In this document: positions 41,060-49,775 of the stretch, piece after piece
Layout: each line of letters starts with the position of its first letter
How positions within the stretch are numbered: the first letter of the stretch is position 1
Source of the DNA: an uncultured Pseudomonadota bacterium
GTDB taxonomy: Bacteria; Myxococcota_A; UBA796; SXON01
Direction of reading: 5' to 3'
NCBI GenBank assembly: GCA_903875225.1
Contig: CAIQVJ010000043.1
Span: 62,001 to 126,000, forward strand
DNA length: 64,000 nucleotides
Position numbers and translations under genes: made by a program
Notes under the pieces: model-generated
The model's database searches: none
Told to the model about the DNA's origin: nothing
Seen by the model: only the letters and a program-made list of their open reading frames with translations

Positions 41060-41997
41060 TGTGCACTCTCCTTCGTGAGGCCGAGGAAGATCTGCTCGAG
41101 CTCGCCTTCGTCTTCAACCAGGCGGCGAACGCCGACGCCTGCCTGCACCAACGCGGTGACCAGCGCCTCGCGCGCATCGCCGTGCATGCTCGCGGGCAGC
41201 GTCACGTGGGCCCGGGTGAGCCCCGCCGACTCGTCTCGCAGGTCCGACGCCACGACGCCCGCCGCGGCGAACGCCTTCGCGATGGCGTCCGGTGCACCGC
41301 GAACGAGCACCGTCACCCGGCTCCCGCCCCCCGCGCGGGCGGCAAGCTCCGCCTCGGTGCCAGCCGCGACGATCCGGCCGCCGTTGAGCACGATCAACCT
41401 GTCGCAGGTCTCCGAGATCTCCGAGAGGATGTGCGAGCTGATGATGACCGTGGCGTCCTTCGCCAGATCCCGGATCACCTGACGCATCTCTACGATCTGC
41501 TTCGGGTCGAGGCCCGAGATCGGCTCGTCGAGGATCACCACGCTGGGCTTGTGGATGATGGCCTGCGCGATGCCGCAGCGCTTGCGGTACCCGTGCGAGA
41601 GCTCCCCGATCACCTGGTGCTGCCGGGCGGTGAGCTGCGCGGTCGCGAGCACGCCGTCGAGCCGCGCGTTCACCGCGCTCGCGGACATGCCCTTGAGCTG
41701 GCCGCAATAGCCGATGAACTCCCGGACCGTCATCTCCTTGTAGAGCGGCGGGTCTTCCGGCAGGTACCCGATCCTCGACCGGAACTGTGCGCCCGCGCTC
41801 ACCAGGTCGGCGCCGTCGATCGTGACGGTCCCGCCGGTCGGCACGAGCAGGCCCGCGAGCACCTTCATCGTCGTGGATTTGCCCGCCCCGTTGAGGCCGA
41901 GCAGGCCGACACACTCGTTCTGCTGAATCGTGAACGAGAGCCCTTCGACTGCGCGGCGATCGCCGTACCAGTGCGAGAGGCCTTCAACCGTGATCAT
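41056..41997 (-). CDS. ABC transporter ATP-binding protein, GldA-like
   Basis: 313 residues. Walker A GLNGAGKSTT, Q-loop IGYLPEDPPLYKEMTV, signature LSHGYRKR (LSxGxxxR variant of LSGGQ), Walker B VVILDEPISGLDP and H-loop ISSHILSE are all present. The YLPEDPPLY and LSHGYRKR variants are characteristic of GldA-type ATPases paired with GldF/GldG. The last 90 residues are a regulatory tail. First gene of a six-gene overlapping operon running to 35957. A TACCCG hexamer is 8 nt upstream of the ATG and no Shine-Dalgarno is clear. It energises the transporter from the cytoplasm. Confidence 0.93.
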   Translation of the reverse strand: MITVEGLSHWYGDRRAVEGLSFTIQQNECVGLLGLNGAGKSTTMKVLAGLLVPTGGTVTIDGADLVSAGAQFRSRIGYLPEDPPLYKEMTVREFIGYCGQLKGMSASAVNARLDGVLATAQLTARQHQVIGELSHGYRKRCGIAQAIIHKPSVVILDEPISGLDPKQIVEMRQVIRDLAKDATVIISSHILSEISETCDRLIVLNGGRIVAAGTEAELAARAGGGSRVTVLVRGAPDAIAKAFAAAGVVASDLRDESAGLTRAHVTLPASMHGDAREALVTALVQAGVGVRRLVEDEGELEQIFLGLTKESAQ

Positions 41998-42085
41998 GAG
42001 GAGTCCGGGTACAGATGGAGGGATGCGCCGAACCCCGGCAAGGCCGGGCCCGTCGCGGCCGCCTCATTTAGTCCAACGGCCCACT

Positions 42086-42099
42086 CCCGCAAGGGCGGG
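42086..42099 (-). terminator. Hairpin after the carboxypeptidase gene
   Basis: CCCGC/GCGGG with a 4-nt AAGG loop at 42086-42099, followed further on by a second stem CCCGGC/GCCGGG (42034-42048). Both lie in the 107-bp gap before the GldA-like operon. No clear T-tract. Confidence 0.35.
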
Positions 42100-42104
42100 C
42101 GCTG

Positions 42105-43148
42105 TCACGGTGTGTTTATTGTCGGGCGGACGGCCGGTTGCGACGCAAGAGTGGCGATCGCCCACGCGTGGAGCATGCCGACGCCCGCGCGTACGTGTCG
42201 CGCTGGCTCGCGAGGATTGTACCAACGAAAGTACGTGTGCAGGTCCGCCGGGCGAGTGATCCCGGAGCGGGTGGTCTCCACGAGGAACGCCGGGATCCCG
42301 AACTCGCCGTACACGTGGTCCACCTCCATGCCCAGGCCCCGAAAGAAGAACGCCCACCTGGAGAGTTGACGCGGCCGGTACGCGTGCGGACCCATCCCGC
42401 CCTCCATCGCCTCCCCGATCTGCTGCAGACGCGGCCAGTCCGGCGCCCGCGCCCAGAGCCCCGCCCACGGGTAGTAGATGAAGCCTCCGAAGCTGTGCAG
42501 GGAGACGAACCCCTCGAAGGGTACATCCCCCGGACCCGTGTGCGAGCGGATCAGCGCGTCGATCGACCGGGTCTCCGGCTGCGACAGCCCGCCCGGCGAG
42601 ACCGCGTACCGCGCGGGCAGCACGTAGCGCCAGATCGCCTGGCTCTCGCGGTTCACGAGCCAGTCCCGGTTCAGATCGACGTGGGCCTCGTTGCCGCGCC
42701 GGTAGAGGTTCCGCCCTGCCTGCAGATCCGTTTCCACCCGCTGCCTGCCGTCCACGTTCACGATCGGCACCACCACGATCTCCAGCCCCGGCGTGGGATT
42801 CGCAGCGTAGTCGAGCAGGAAGCCCAGCGCGTCCTCCGTCGGGATCCACTCCATCGCGTGGATGTTGGCGATGAGCAGCAGCCTGTGCGCCACGGGCACG
42901 GTGGCGTCGTGAACGGCGAACCCCCAGATGGGCCGGTCACGCAGGGTGCAGCCCACCACGAAGGGCTCGATCCGCCCCGGCGACAGCGCCGCCACCGCGC
43001 CGATGGCCCGGTAGACGTCGGCCGCGAAATGGTAGGCCGGCTCCGGGTGGACCGAAGGCTCTCCCGCGAACGACCCTGAGAATTCGGCCTGCCTGCAAGC
43101 CGGCGCGGGGTCCGCGGCGAACGCCAGGCCCCACGCGAGGAGGCCCAT
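42105..43148 (-). CDS. Secreted M14-family zinc carboxypeptidase
   Basis: 347 residues. A short signal peptide (MGLLAWGLAFAA) leads to an M14 peptidase domain: the zinc ligands are His and Glu in NIHAMEW (about 95 and 98) and His in VSLHSFGG (about 215). VDLNRDW carries the substrate-binding Asn-Arg, and FLVETT holds the catalytic Glu (about 287). It would remove C-terminal residues from peptides or cross-link peptides of peptidoglycan outside the cytoplasm. The ATG follows the barrel gene stop as TGATG; a GTG one codon upstream is also possible. Last gene of a three-gene operon. Confidence 0.92.
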   Translation of the reverse strand: MGLLAWGLAFAADPAPACRQAEFSGSFAGEPSVHPEPAYHFAADVYRAIGAVAALSPGRIEPFVVGCTLRDRPIWGFAVHDATVPVAHRLLLIANIHAMEWIPTEDALGFLLDYAANPTPGLEIVVVPIVNVDGRQRVETDLQAGRNLYRRGNEAHVDLNRDWLVNRESQAIWRYVLPARYAVSPGGLSQPETRSIDALIRSHTGPGDVPFEGFVSLHSFGGFIYYPWAGLWARAPDWPRLQQIGEAMEGGMGPHAYRPRQLSRWAFFFRGLGMEVDHVYGEFGIPAFLVETTRSGITRPADLHTYFRWYNPREPARHVRAGVGMLHAWAIATLASQPAVRPTINTP

Positions 43149-43768
43149 CACCTGCGGAATTCCAGCGTGAACGCGGCCTCGGGCAGGACGATCACGCTCA
43201 CCTGGTACCCCGTCTCCAGCGTGGACTGCGCGCGGTGTACGAGCACGGCGCCCCGGAAACCGAGCGTCACGCTCGCCGGGTCTCCGAGCCGATACCCGGC
43301 CCCGAGGCCGAACCGCCCGCCGAAGCCCCCGATCCTCGCCCTCAGCTCGCCCGAGGCCTCATCCGCGCTCGCCTGATCCTCCTCGGTGTAGGCCTCGGAG
43401 GTGTCCTTCGCGTTCGGGAGGACCCCGTAGGCGCCCACGTCGGCGTAGAGATCGACGCTGCCCGGGCCCGCCTTTGCGGCGGGCAGGTACCGCCGGTAGT
43501 CGAGGCCGAGTCGGGTGGACCCGACATTCTGGGCGGAGGGCGTGTCGGACCAGGTCGCCGTCGAGAACCGCACCATGGAGAAGTCCACGAGCACCGCATC
43601 GTGGGCGTCGTACCACCCGCCGTACACAGTGAGCGGAGGCCTCAGGATGCCGTCGAACTCGCCCGCCATCGTCCCGGAGAGTTGGTCCGCGTCCTGCCAC
43701 GCGAGCGCACCCACCCCGCTCGGGATGAACGCGCCGCCGAGCATGACGTGCAGGAGCGCCGGTGCCAT
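43148..43768 (-). CDS. Outer-membrane beta-barrel-like protein
   Basis: 206 residues. The N-terminus (MAPALLHVMLGGAFIPSGVGA) is hydrophobic and may be a signal peptide. The remainder alternates polar and hydrophobic residues in about eight strands (STRLGLDYRRYLPAAK, RFGLGAGYRLGD, SVTLGFRGAVLVHRA) and ends in AAFTLEFRR, with Phe near the C-terminus as in barrel proteins. The ATG follows the TPR gene stop (TAG) without a gap. No family was recognised. It may be an outer-membrane partner of the exported TPR protein. Confidence 0.82.
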   Translation of the reverse strand: MAPALLHVMLGGAFIPSGVGALAWQDADQLSGTMAGEFDGILRPPLTVYGGWYDAHDAVLVDFSMVRFSTATWSDTPSAQNVGSTRLGLDYRRYLPAAKAGPGSVDLYADVGAYGVLPNAKDTSEAYTEEDQASADEASGELRARIGGFGGRFGLGAGYRLGDPASVTLGFRGAVLVHRAQSTLETGYQVSVIVLPEAAFTLEFRR

Positions 43769-45247
43769 CTACTGCCCCAACCGCTGAAGGCCGGCGAGCG
43801 GGATCTCCAGCCCCGGCTTGAGCGCGACGGCCTTCTTGTAGGCTCCGACCGCCATCTCCGCCTGACCGATCGCCTCGTAGCACTGCCCAAGCTCGGTCCA
43901 TGCGCCATAGTGCTGCGGCATCAGCGTCGTGGCGTTCCGCAACGCGCGGATCGCGATGTCCGGGCGGCTGAGCGCGACCGCCGACTCCCCGAGCCCGAGC
44001 CACGCGTACCCGTTGCAGGAGTCCATCGACAGGGCCGCGCGGTACTTCTGGATGGCGCCCGCGGCGTCCTTCCCCATCCTCAGGTCGTCACCGGTCATCA
44101 CCTGCTTGCGGGCCTCGCCACGCAGGGCCTCCATCGGGGCCTCGCACTCCGAAGGCGGATCGCGGGGCAGCCCCTCGGTGAGCTGGGCGATGGCGTCGGG
44201 CTTTGCGAGGGTCGACGCGGGTGGCGGCGTGTTGAAAGCGCTCGGGGAGGCGGGCGACGGGGTGGACGAGGGCGTGTAGGTCGAGGTTGCGGAGGGGGTC
44301 CACGTGGCTGCTGGCGCACCAGTCACGACGGGGCCCATCACACCGCCGACGACGGGGCCCACCACACCGCCGACGATCCCACCGCCACCTTCGGCCCGTT
44401 GGTCGTCGGATGGCCAGTGGTTGAGGGTCGTGTCGACTCCGGCCTTGAGATCCGCGAGGATCTCGTCGTCGTCGAGATCGTCGAACAGGATGCCGGTGCT
44501 CGGCTTCGGCTTTGCAGGGGGTGGGGCGACAGGGGCCCGCCCGTCAGCGGTCGTGTAGGGCGACTGCGAAGTGGCCGGGGAAGGCGGTGCGACGGGCGAG
44601 GCAACCCCAGGCGTGTAGGCCGTGGTGATGGGCGGCACCGGCGCGCGCGTCGTCGAGGCTGGAGGCGCAGCCTGGGCCTGCGCGACCTGCACTTCGAGCT
44701 CCCGCCCGCCCACGATGACCGTGACGGCTCCGACAGGCGTCGGCCTCGCGCCCGGGGGCGCCGCGGTGGTCGAGGCGCTTGACGACACCGAAGGCGCCGC
44801 GCTGAAGGACGCCGGGGCGCCACCCGCTCTTGGACCCGGCGCCGCCCGGAAGTTGGCAGGGCTGGGACCAGCGCCCGTGTCGCACACCGAGACGTGGCCC
44901 GCGTCGGGATCGAAGCAGAGGCCCGTCGGGAGCAGGCAGCTCTTCGCAAAGCAGGCCCACTGCGCGGAGGACGACTTCGCGACGTCTCCCGCCGCGGGCA
45001 CCGAGGAGAACACGGTGGTGCGCCCGTCGTCGAAGAACCCCCGACCGTCGCACGAGACGACGTACAGGCCCGATGCCCGCCACCCGGTCCCCTCCTTGTA
45101 GACCTTGCTGGCCTCACCGACCACATACAGCTCGGTGGCGCAACCCGAGAGCCCGGATTCCCGGCAGCAATCGAGGCAATCCGTCGCAGTGGTGCCCGCG
45201 AGGGCATCCGATGTCAACCAACCGAGGAGCAGCGAGAGCACAACCAT
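43769..45247 (-). CDS. Exported TPR protein with Cys-rich N-terminus
   Basis: 492 residues. A signal peptide (MVVLSLLLGWLTSDALAG) is followed by a Cys-rich region (TDCLDCCRESGLSGC, WACFAKSCLLPTGLC) that could form disulfides. Residues 130-330 are a low-complexity Pro/Ala/Thr/Ser linker. The last 120 residues hold about three TPR repeats (AWLGLGESAVALSRPDIAIR, AWTELGQCYEAIGQAEMAVG). It probably organises periplasmic protein contacts. The ATG is 6 nt after a TAAGTT element with no Shine-Dalgarno. First gene of the operon with a barrel and a carboxypeptidase. Confidence 0.86.
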   Translation of the reverse strand: MVVLSLLLGWLTSDALAGTTATDCLDCCRESGLSGCATELYVVGEASKVYKEGTGWRASGLYVVSCDGRGFFDDGRTTVFSSVPAAGDVAKSSSAQWACFAKSCLLPTGLCFDPDAGHVSVCDTGAGPSPANFRAAPGPRAGGAPASFSAAPSVSSSASTTAAPPGARPTPVGAVTVIVGGRELEVQVAQAQAAPPASTTRAPVPPITTAYTPGVASPVAPPSPATSQSPYTTADGRAPVAPPPAKPKPSTGILFDDLDDDEILADLKAGVDTTLNHWPSDDQRAEGGGGIVGGVVGPVVGGVMGPVVTGAPAATWTPSATSTYTPSSTPSPASPSAFNTPPPASTLAKPDAIAQLTEGLPRDPPSECEAPMEALRGEARKQVMTGDDLRMGKDAAGAIQKYRAALSMDSCNGYAWLGLGESAVALSRPDIAIRALRNATTLMPQHYGAWTELGQCYEAIGQAEMAVGAYKKAVALKPGLEIPLAGLQRLGQ

Positions 45248-45253
45248 GCTGTG

Positions 45254-45259
45254 AACTTA
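45254..45259 (-). promoter_or_regulatory. -10 element (TAAGTT) for leaderless TPR gene
   Basis: TAAGTT on the minus strand ends 6 nt before the ATG at 45247. No -35 was identified. Confidence 0.45.
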
Positions 45260-45288
45260 CTCCAGCATCGGGCGGGGCGTCGCGGGGT

Positions 45289-47577
45289 TCAGTACACGAC
45301 GATGCTGTACGTGCGCTCGACCGCCCCCTCGATCTGCACGTCCAGACCCGCGACCGACGCTGTGCCCGACGCCGTCTGCACCGTCGTGGTGGCCGCGCCC
45401 GTGCACGTCCCCGAGACCGTGTAGGTCGTCCCATCGGCCTCCACGAACCGCGAGGAGATCGCACTTCCGGAGCCGAACACGTAGACGGTGCGGCCCGCAT
45501 CGACCTCGTCGCGCGTCACGAGGCCGGGAAGGGGTCCATCGAGCAGCGTGTCCGCGGGCTCCGTGTACATCGGCACGATCGCCCCGGCCGGCGCAAAAAC
45601 CGGGATGCTGTCGGGCGGCGCGTCAAAATCGCCGCTCACCGCCGGCGCGCCCGTCCAGAAGTCGTACCACGAGGTCCCGGTGGGCAGATCCACACGCCGG
45701 GCGAGCGCGCCCTCCACCGTCACCGGGGCGACCAGCAGGTCACCGAGCAGCCACGCATCCATACGGCCCCAGCTCTCGTCCGGGTAGGTCAGGAACGGGG
45801 CCCGCACGAGCGGCGTCCCCTCCTGTTGCGCCACGAGCGCGAGACCACGCAGGTAGGGCGCCAACTGCCCGTGGATCCGCGACCACCGCGCGTACAGCGC
45901 CAGGGTCTCCGCATCGCTGTCGAACTGCCAGTCGTCCGCCGCGAAGGCGCCGTGGTGCGTACGCATGATCGGGGTCATCGCACCGAGCGTGCACCACCGC
46001 CACCAGAGCTCCTTCGTCGAGGGATCGTTGCCGATCGACTGGTACCCGCCGATGTCGTGCGTGAACAGCGGCACGCCCGCGATCCCAGCACCGATGCCCA
46101 TCGGGATCACGGTCGGGAAGCCATCGTCGGCGTCGAAGCTGGTGCGCTGGTCACCTGCCCACGCGACGGGCGAGAGCGCGGGCGAGCCGGTCCAGCCCGA
46201 CCGCGTGAACATGACGCCGTCCGTCGTGCCGGTCTGGTTGTTCAGCACCGCCGCGTTCGTCTCCTGCCACCAGAGCGGGTAGGCGTTGTGGTCGTCGAGC
46301 GCGTTCCCGTCCGAGAGCTGCGCATCTGTCGGCAGCCACTCGCCATAATCGGCCATCCAACCCGTGAACCCGATGTCCACGGCCGCCTGCATCTTGGACT
46401 CGGCCCAGGCCCGCGCGTCGTCCCGCGTCAGGTCCAGCACGCTCGTCGGCTCGAAGGTCATGCCCGTGAAGGTGTAGGGCGTGCCGTCCGTGTTCCGGAT
46501 CACCATGTCGCTGGCTTCGTCCCACGAGGGGTTGCCCTCCACGACGAAGGGCTGGAAGTAGGCGAACCACGCGAACCCGTTCGCCGCGAGATCGGCGGCG
46601 ATCCCCGAGGGGCCCGGGTACAGCGTTTCGTCGACTTCCCAGTTCGGAAGCAGGTGGTAGCCGTATGCCGACTCTGCGCCCCCCTTCCAGTCCTCGGTCC
46701 AGATCACCCCACTGGTGGCCCCCGCCTCCCGAAGTTCACTGGCGACCGTGCGCACCCGATCAGCTCCCCCGACCGCATCGTTCCAGGGGGCAAAGGCCCA
46801 CGCTGGCGGAATCACCGGGGTGCCCGAGCGCAGCGCGTGCTTCTGCACGGCCTCCAGCGGCGTGGCCACGTCGTAGAACAGGATCTCGCTCTGGCCCGCC
46901 CACACGCTCGCCGACCAGCGGTCCGAGGTGCACAGGTCCACCTCCACGCGGCTCTGGGTGACAAGCTCGACGCCGAGCGGGTCCGGACGAATGAAAAACG
47001 GGTCCGGGTAGCTCGACGCGTGCCGCGTCCCGGTCATGAACCAGTCGTCGCCCTGGCTCTCGTCATCGGACTTTCCGATGCCCGGCTCGCTCACCCACAA
47101 CGGGAAGGCCTCGCCCACGTGATCGACGTCCTCGGCCTGCTCCCCGAACCCCGCAAAATGGTCGTCCCCGCTGCAGGGAACCGAGTACCGCGTGCGGTTC
47201 ACCTCGCTGTCGGCGGCCGCGACGAGGATGGCGACGATGCCATCGCTCGTCTGCGCCACGGACACCTCGCCGTAGCTGTCACCGGCGTCGTCCACGAGCG
47301 CCCAGGTGTACGCGGGATCCTGGCCCACGGGGTGCCCGGCGGGCGCGACGGGCTTCCACTCGACGGTCTCGTCGTCGAACTTGTAGCTTCCGGTCTGGAA
47401 GTCGACGCTGGCATCGCCGATCCCGAGATCGAGCCCGAGACCGCTCACCAGGGCGCTGCCGTCGGCCCGCAGCACGTCGAACCCGATGTCGGTGGGCACG
47501 ATCTGCCAGGGGCCGACCGTCCGGGATCGGGTACACCCGGCAAGCAACACCATCGCCAGCAGAAGACGGATTCGCAT
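45289..47577 (-). CDS. GH31 alpha-glycosidase lipoprotein, sulfoquinovosidase (YihQ)-like branch
   Basis: 762 residues with a lipoprotein leader (MRIRLLLAMVLLAG, then Cys). The GH31 barrel has the nucleophile Asp in GWMADYGEWLPTD (about 407) and the acid/base Asp in WAGDQRTSF (about 475), both closely resembling the YihQ sulfoquinovosidase pattern, as does HDIGGY. The region between GVIWTEDW and NWEVDETLYPG, where sulfonate-binding Arg/Trp occur in YihQ, lacks obvious counterparts, so the substrate may be another alpha-glycoside. A C-terminal beta-domain follows. TACCCG lies 5 nt before the ATG. It acts outside the cytoplasm; divergent from the SnoaL-like gene. Confidence 0.9.
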   Translation of the reverse strand: MRIRLLLAMVLLAGCTRSRTVGPWQIVPTDIGFDVLRADGSALVSGLGLDLGIGDASVDFQTGSYKFDDETVEWKPVAPAGHPVGQDPAYTWALVDDAGDSYGEVSVAQTSDGIVAILVAAADSEVNRTRYSVPCSGDDHFAGFGEQAEDVDHVGEAFPLWVSEPGIGKSDDESQGDDWFMTGTRHASSYPDPFFIRPDPLGVELVTQSRVEVDLCTSDRWSASVWAGQSEILFYDVATPLEAVQKHALRSGTPVIPPAWAFAPWNDAVGGADRVRTVASELREAGATSGVIWTEDWKGGAESAYGYHLLPNWEVDETLYPGPSGIAADLAANGFAWFAYFQPFVVEGNPSWDEASDMVIRNTDGTPYTFTGMTFEPTSVLDLTRDDARAWAESKMQAAVDIGFTGWMADYGEWLPTDAQLSDGNALDDHNAYPLWWQETNAAVLNNQTGTTDGVMFTRSGWTGSPALSPVAWAGDQRTSFDADDGFPTVIPMGIGAGIAGVPLFTHDIGGYQSIGNDPSTKELWWRWCTLGAMTPIMRTHHGAFAADDWQFDSDAETLALYARWSRIHGQLAPYLRGLALVAQQEGTPLVRAPFLTYPDESWGRMDAWLLGDLLVAPVTVEGALARRVDLPTGTSWYDFWTGAPAVSGDFDAPPDSIPVFAPAGAIVPMYTEPADTLLDGPLPGLVTRDEVDAGRTVYVFGSGSAISSRFVEADGTTYTVSGTCTGAATTTVQTASGTASVAGLDVQIEGAVERTYSIVVY

Positions 47578-47611
47578 GCCACCGGGTATCCCCGGGCGGC
47601 GTCCGGAACGA

Positions 47612-47617
47612 TACCTT
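47612..47617 (+). promoter_or_regulatory. -10 element (TACCTT) for leaderless SnoaL-like gene
   Basis: TACCTT ends 6 nt before the ATG at 47624. No -35 was identified and no Shine-Dalgarno is present. Confidence 0.4.
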
Positions 47618-47623
47618 GCGTCC

Positions 47624-48082
47624 ATGTCCGAGTCCAAGCCGATGCAGTCCGAGGCCGAAGTGAGGGCCGTTCTGGCCGCAAATGACGCCTTCTACCGGGC
47701 CTTTGTGTCGGGGGACGCGCTGCGGATGGACCTCGTGTGGGCCGGGCACGATGGCGACGCCTGCATCCATCCGGGAGCCGAGGCGATCATCGGGCCGATC
47801 AACGTGCAGAACTCCTGGCGGCGGATCTTCGGATCGGGGGACCGTTTGTCAATTCGCGTCTCGGAGCTGCGCGTGGACGTGTACGGGCCGACTGCGAAAG
47901 TGCACCTCGTGGAGAACGTGAGCACCGGCGCCGGCTCGTCGCTCGTGGCCCGGGTGGCGTGCACGAACCTGTTCCTGCGCACCGATGAGGGCTGGCGCAT
48001 GACGTTGCACCATGGCGCGATCATCTCCGATGACCACGAACCCGAGCTCGACCCGGACCCGGATACCAGCGAGTTCAACTGA
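47624..48082 (+). CDS. SnoaL/NTF2-like domain protein
   Basis: 152 residues. SEAEVRAVLAANDAFYRAFVSGD, then HPGAEAIIGPINVQNSWRRIF, then WRMTLHHGAI is the standard helix-helix-strand order of NTF2-like SnoaL proteins, which often have a catalytic or binding pocket. There is no signal peptide. Similar small proteins are used as steroid-isomerase-like enzymes or assembly factors; which applies here is not visible. An in-frame upstream extension to 47486 overlaps the GH31 gene and was rejected. The acidic tail is DPDPDTSEFN. Confidence 0.85.
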   Translation: MSESKPMQSEAEVRAVLAANDAFYRAFVSGDALRMDLVWAGHDGDACIHPGAEAIIGPINVQNSWRRIFGSGDRLSIRVSELRVDVYGPTAKVHLVENVSTGAGSSLVARVACTNLFLRTDEGWRMTLHHGAIISDDHEPELDPDPDTSEFN

Positions 48083-48124
48083 CGCGCTGCGGCCGCCAGC
48101 AGGGGCACCGCCTGCAGGGTCGGC

Positions 48125-48130
48125 TACATT
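48125..48130 (+). promoter_or_regulatory. -10 element (TACATT) for leaderless porin-like gene
   Basis: TACATT ends exactly 6 nt before the ATG at 48137. The intervening GGCGGG touches the ATG, so it cannot act as a normal Shine-Dalgarno. No -35 was found. Confidence 0.45.
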
Positions 48131-48136
48131 GGCGGG

Positions 48137-49453
48137 ATGCTCACACTCCTCGCCCTCTCCGCATTTGCCGCAGACCCCGCTGCTCTCCAGACCGAACCGC
48201 CTGTCGCCACGAGCGGTCCGAGCGACACCCCTGCCGTCCCGGCGACTGCAGACGCGACGGATGGCGATGACGACGAGTCGATCCCCGAGGTCGGCAACGG
48301 GCGGGCCCGGGGAGGTCGGCACGGGCACGAGGGCCACCCCGGGCCCCGGGAGCCGATGTTCAAGGTCGGCGGCGAGTTCCAGGTCAACTTCGTGGCGGAA
48401 CACCTCGAGCGCAACGGCGACCCCGCGTACGTGGACAACCCACCCCGCCCCACCTTCACCGTGGCGCATTTCCTGCCCCGGGCCACCCTCGACGCCACCC
48501 CCTGGCTGGACATGCACGCCGGCATCGAGTTCGCGACCGAGCCGGAGAGCCCCCCGTCGGACCCGGTCCTGCTCGGCGACTCGCTCGCGGTCGCCACGAC
48601 CGACGAGTCGATCTTCGACCCCCGGTTCGACGAGCTCTTCATCCGCATGCACGTGGGCAAGGACCTGCGCCAGAACCTCAAGATGGGCGTGATGCACACG
48701 TCCTTCGGCTTGCGGGACGACTACGACAGGTACGACCGCTTCTTCCTCGGCGGGCAACTGGCGTACATGGAGCCCGAGCGCCGGTTCGGCGTCTCGCCGG
48801 GGATCGACATCGGCGTGAGCTACCGCCTGGCGTGGAAGGACGTCGGCGCGCTCGACCTCCAGCTGATCAACGGATCGGGCGTCACGAAGCTCGATTCGAC
48901 CGCCTCCAAGGACATGGTGGCCCGGCTCTCGCTCACCCCGCTCCGGATGTTCGACGTACGAGGCTCGGTCATGCACGCCGGCAACGCGACGGATGGGCAC
49001 ACCCACGGCGCCTTCTCCCTCGGCGTCAACACCGAGCGCTTCCTGCCTGCCTTCAACCCGCGCGTGGTCGCCGAAGGCCTGCTCTCCCGAGTCACCGAGG
49101 GCGGCTACAACACCGATCGCCTCGGTTGGCTCGTCGCGGGCGCCGTGGACGTGCCCCTGCACACCATCGCGACCGACCACCTCACCGTCCTCGCCAGCGG
49201 GAGCGCGTTCGACCCCGACTTCGTGAGCGGGGGGCCCTCCACCCAGGCCAAGTTCGACCAGAGCTGGTACCTCGACGCCGGCGCCAACATGTACTGGAAC
49301 ACCCAGGGGAAGCGTGGAATGGCGCGCGGGGAACACCCGGACGCCGAGGGCACCGTCGCGTTCACGGGCCTCACGTACGAGCAGGTGATCCCGCAAAACG
49401 CAGACCTCCCGATCTCCCACAGCGTCGTGGTGCAGTGCGGGATCTCCCGGTAG
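48137..49453 (+). CDS. Outer-membrane porin-like protein
   Basis: 438 residues. A short signal peptide (MLTLLALSAFA) is followed by an Ala/Pro/Thr then Asp and His/Gly-rich linker (DGDDDESIP, GGRHGHEGHPGP) which might bind metal. From residue 75 on, beta strands of a porin fold appear (MFKVGGEFQVNFVAE, MGVMHTSFGLRDDYDRYDRF, PGIDIGVSYRLAWKD). The pattern resembles phosphate-selective porin-type proteins, without certainty. A TACATT -10 lies 6 nt before the ATG. It probably allows passage of small solutes through the outer membrane. Confidence 0.84.
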   Translation: MLTLLALSAFAADPAALQTEPPVATSGPSDTPAVPATADATDGDDDESIPEVGNGRARGGRHGHEGHPGPREPMFKVGGEFQVNFVAEHLERNGDPAYVDNPPRPTFTVAHFLPRATLDATPWLDMHAGIEFATEPESPPSDPVLLGDSLAVATTDESIFDPRFDELFIRMHVGKDLRQNLKMGVMHTSFGLRDDYDRYDRFFLGGQLAYMEPERRFGVSPGIDIGVSYRLAWKDVGALDLQLINGSGVTKLDSTASKDMVARLSLTPLRMFDVRGSVMHAGNATDGHTHGAFSLGVNTERFLPAFNPRVVAEGLLSRVTEGGYNTDRLGWLVAGAVDVPLHTIATDHLTVLASGSAFDPDFVSGGPSTQAKFDQSWYLDAGANMYWNTQGKRGMARGEHPDAEGTVAFTGLTYEQVIPQNADLPISHSVVVQCGISR

Positions 49454-49570
49454 TCCACTGGGGGCCTTGACGACGATCGTCCGACGGAGGTCCGCCGCCG
49501 CCGGCGGGCCGCGCGCGCCCGCAGGCGTCACAAGTGGTTGAAAACGCGTGGGCATGCGCCCTGCGAGGGG

Positions 49571-49605
49571 GGTGGCGTGCCGGGCATGAGGCCCGGCCTG
49601 CCACC
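49571..49605 (+). terminator. Terminator-like hairpin downstream of the porin-like gene
   Basis: GGTGGC/GCCACC and GCCGGGC/GCCCGGC arms form a 13-bp stem with a small internal loop and a 5-nt ATGAG loop, followed by a weakly T-containing TCTTC. It lies about 120 nt after the stop, in the 322-bp gap before the M4 protease gene. Confidence 0.5.
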
Positions 49606-49775
49606 TCTTCCCCGAGAGCGTCACCATGTCCGCATCCGTCCCAACCTCCCGAGCCACCGTCGCCCCACCAGGGGCCAGGGCGCTTGACATCAACTTTGCA
49701 TCGTTCATCGCGCGGGCCCCCGGTAGCGAGGCCTACACTTTGTCGTCCCCGCCGGTCCTCCCCCAAAGGTGCCCC
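49606..49775 (+). promoter_or_regulatory. Upstream region of the M4 protease gene
   Basis: After the hairpin this stretch holds TTGACA (49684-49689) without a matching -10 at 17 bp, and TACACT (49734-49739) about 36 nt before the ATG. A short in-frame open stretch from 49626 reads through but has no signal-peptide or family character, so it is treated as leader. Confidence 0.35.

Noticed and set aside
49626..49775. N-terminal extension of the M4 protease
   Set aside because: The open frame continues upstream, but the lipoprotein leader begins at 49776, where a ribosome site is present; the extension has no signal-peptide character.
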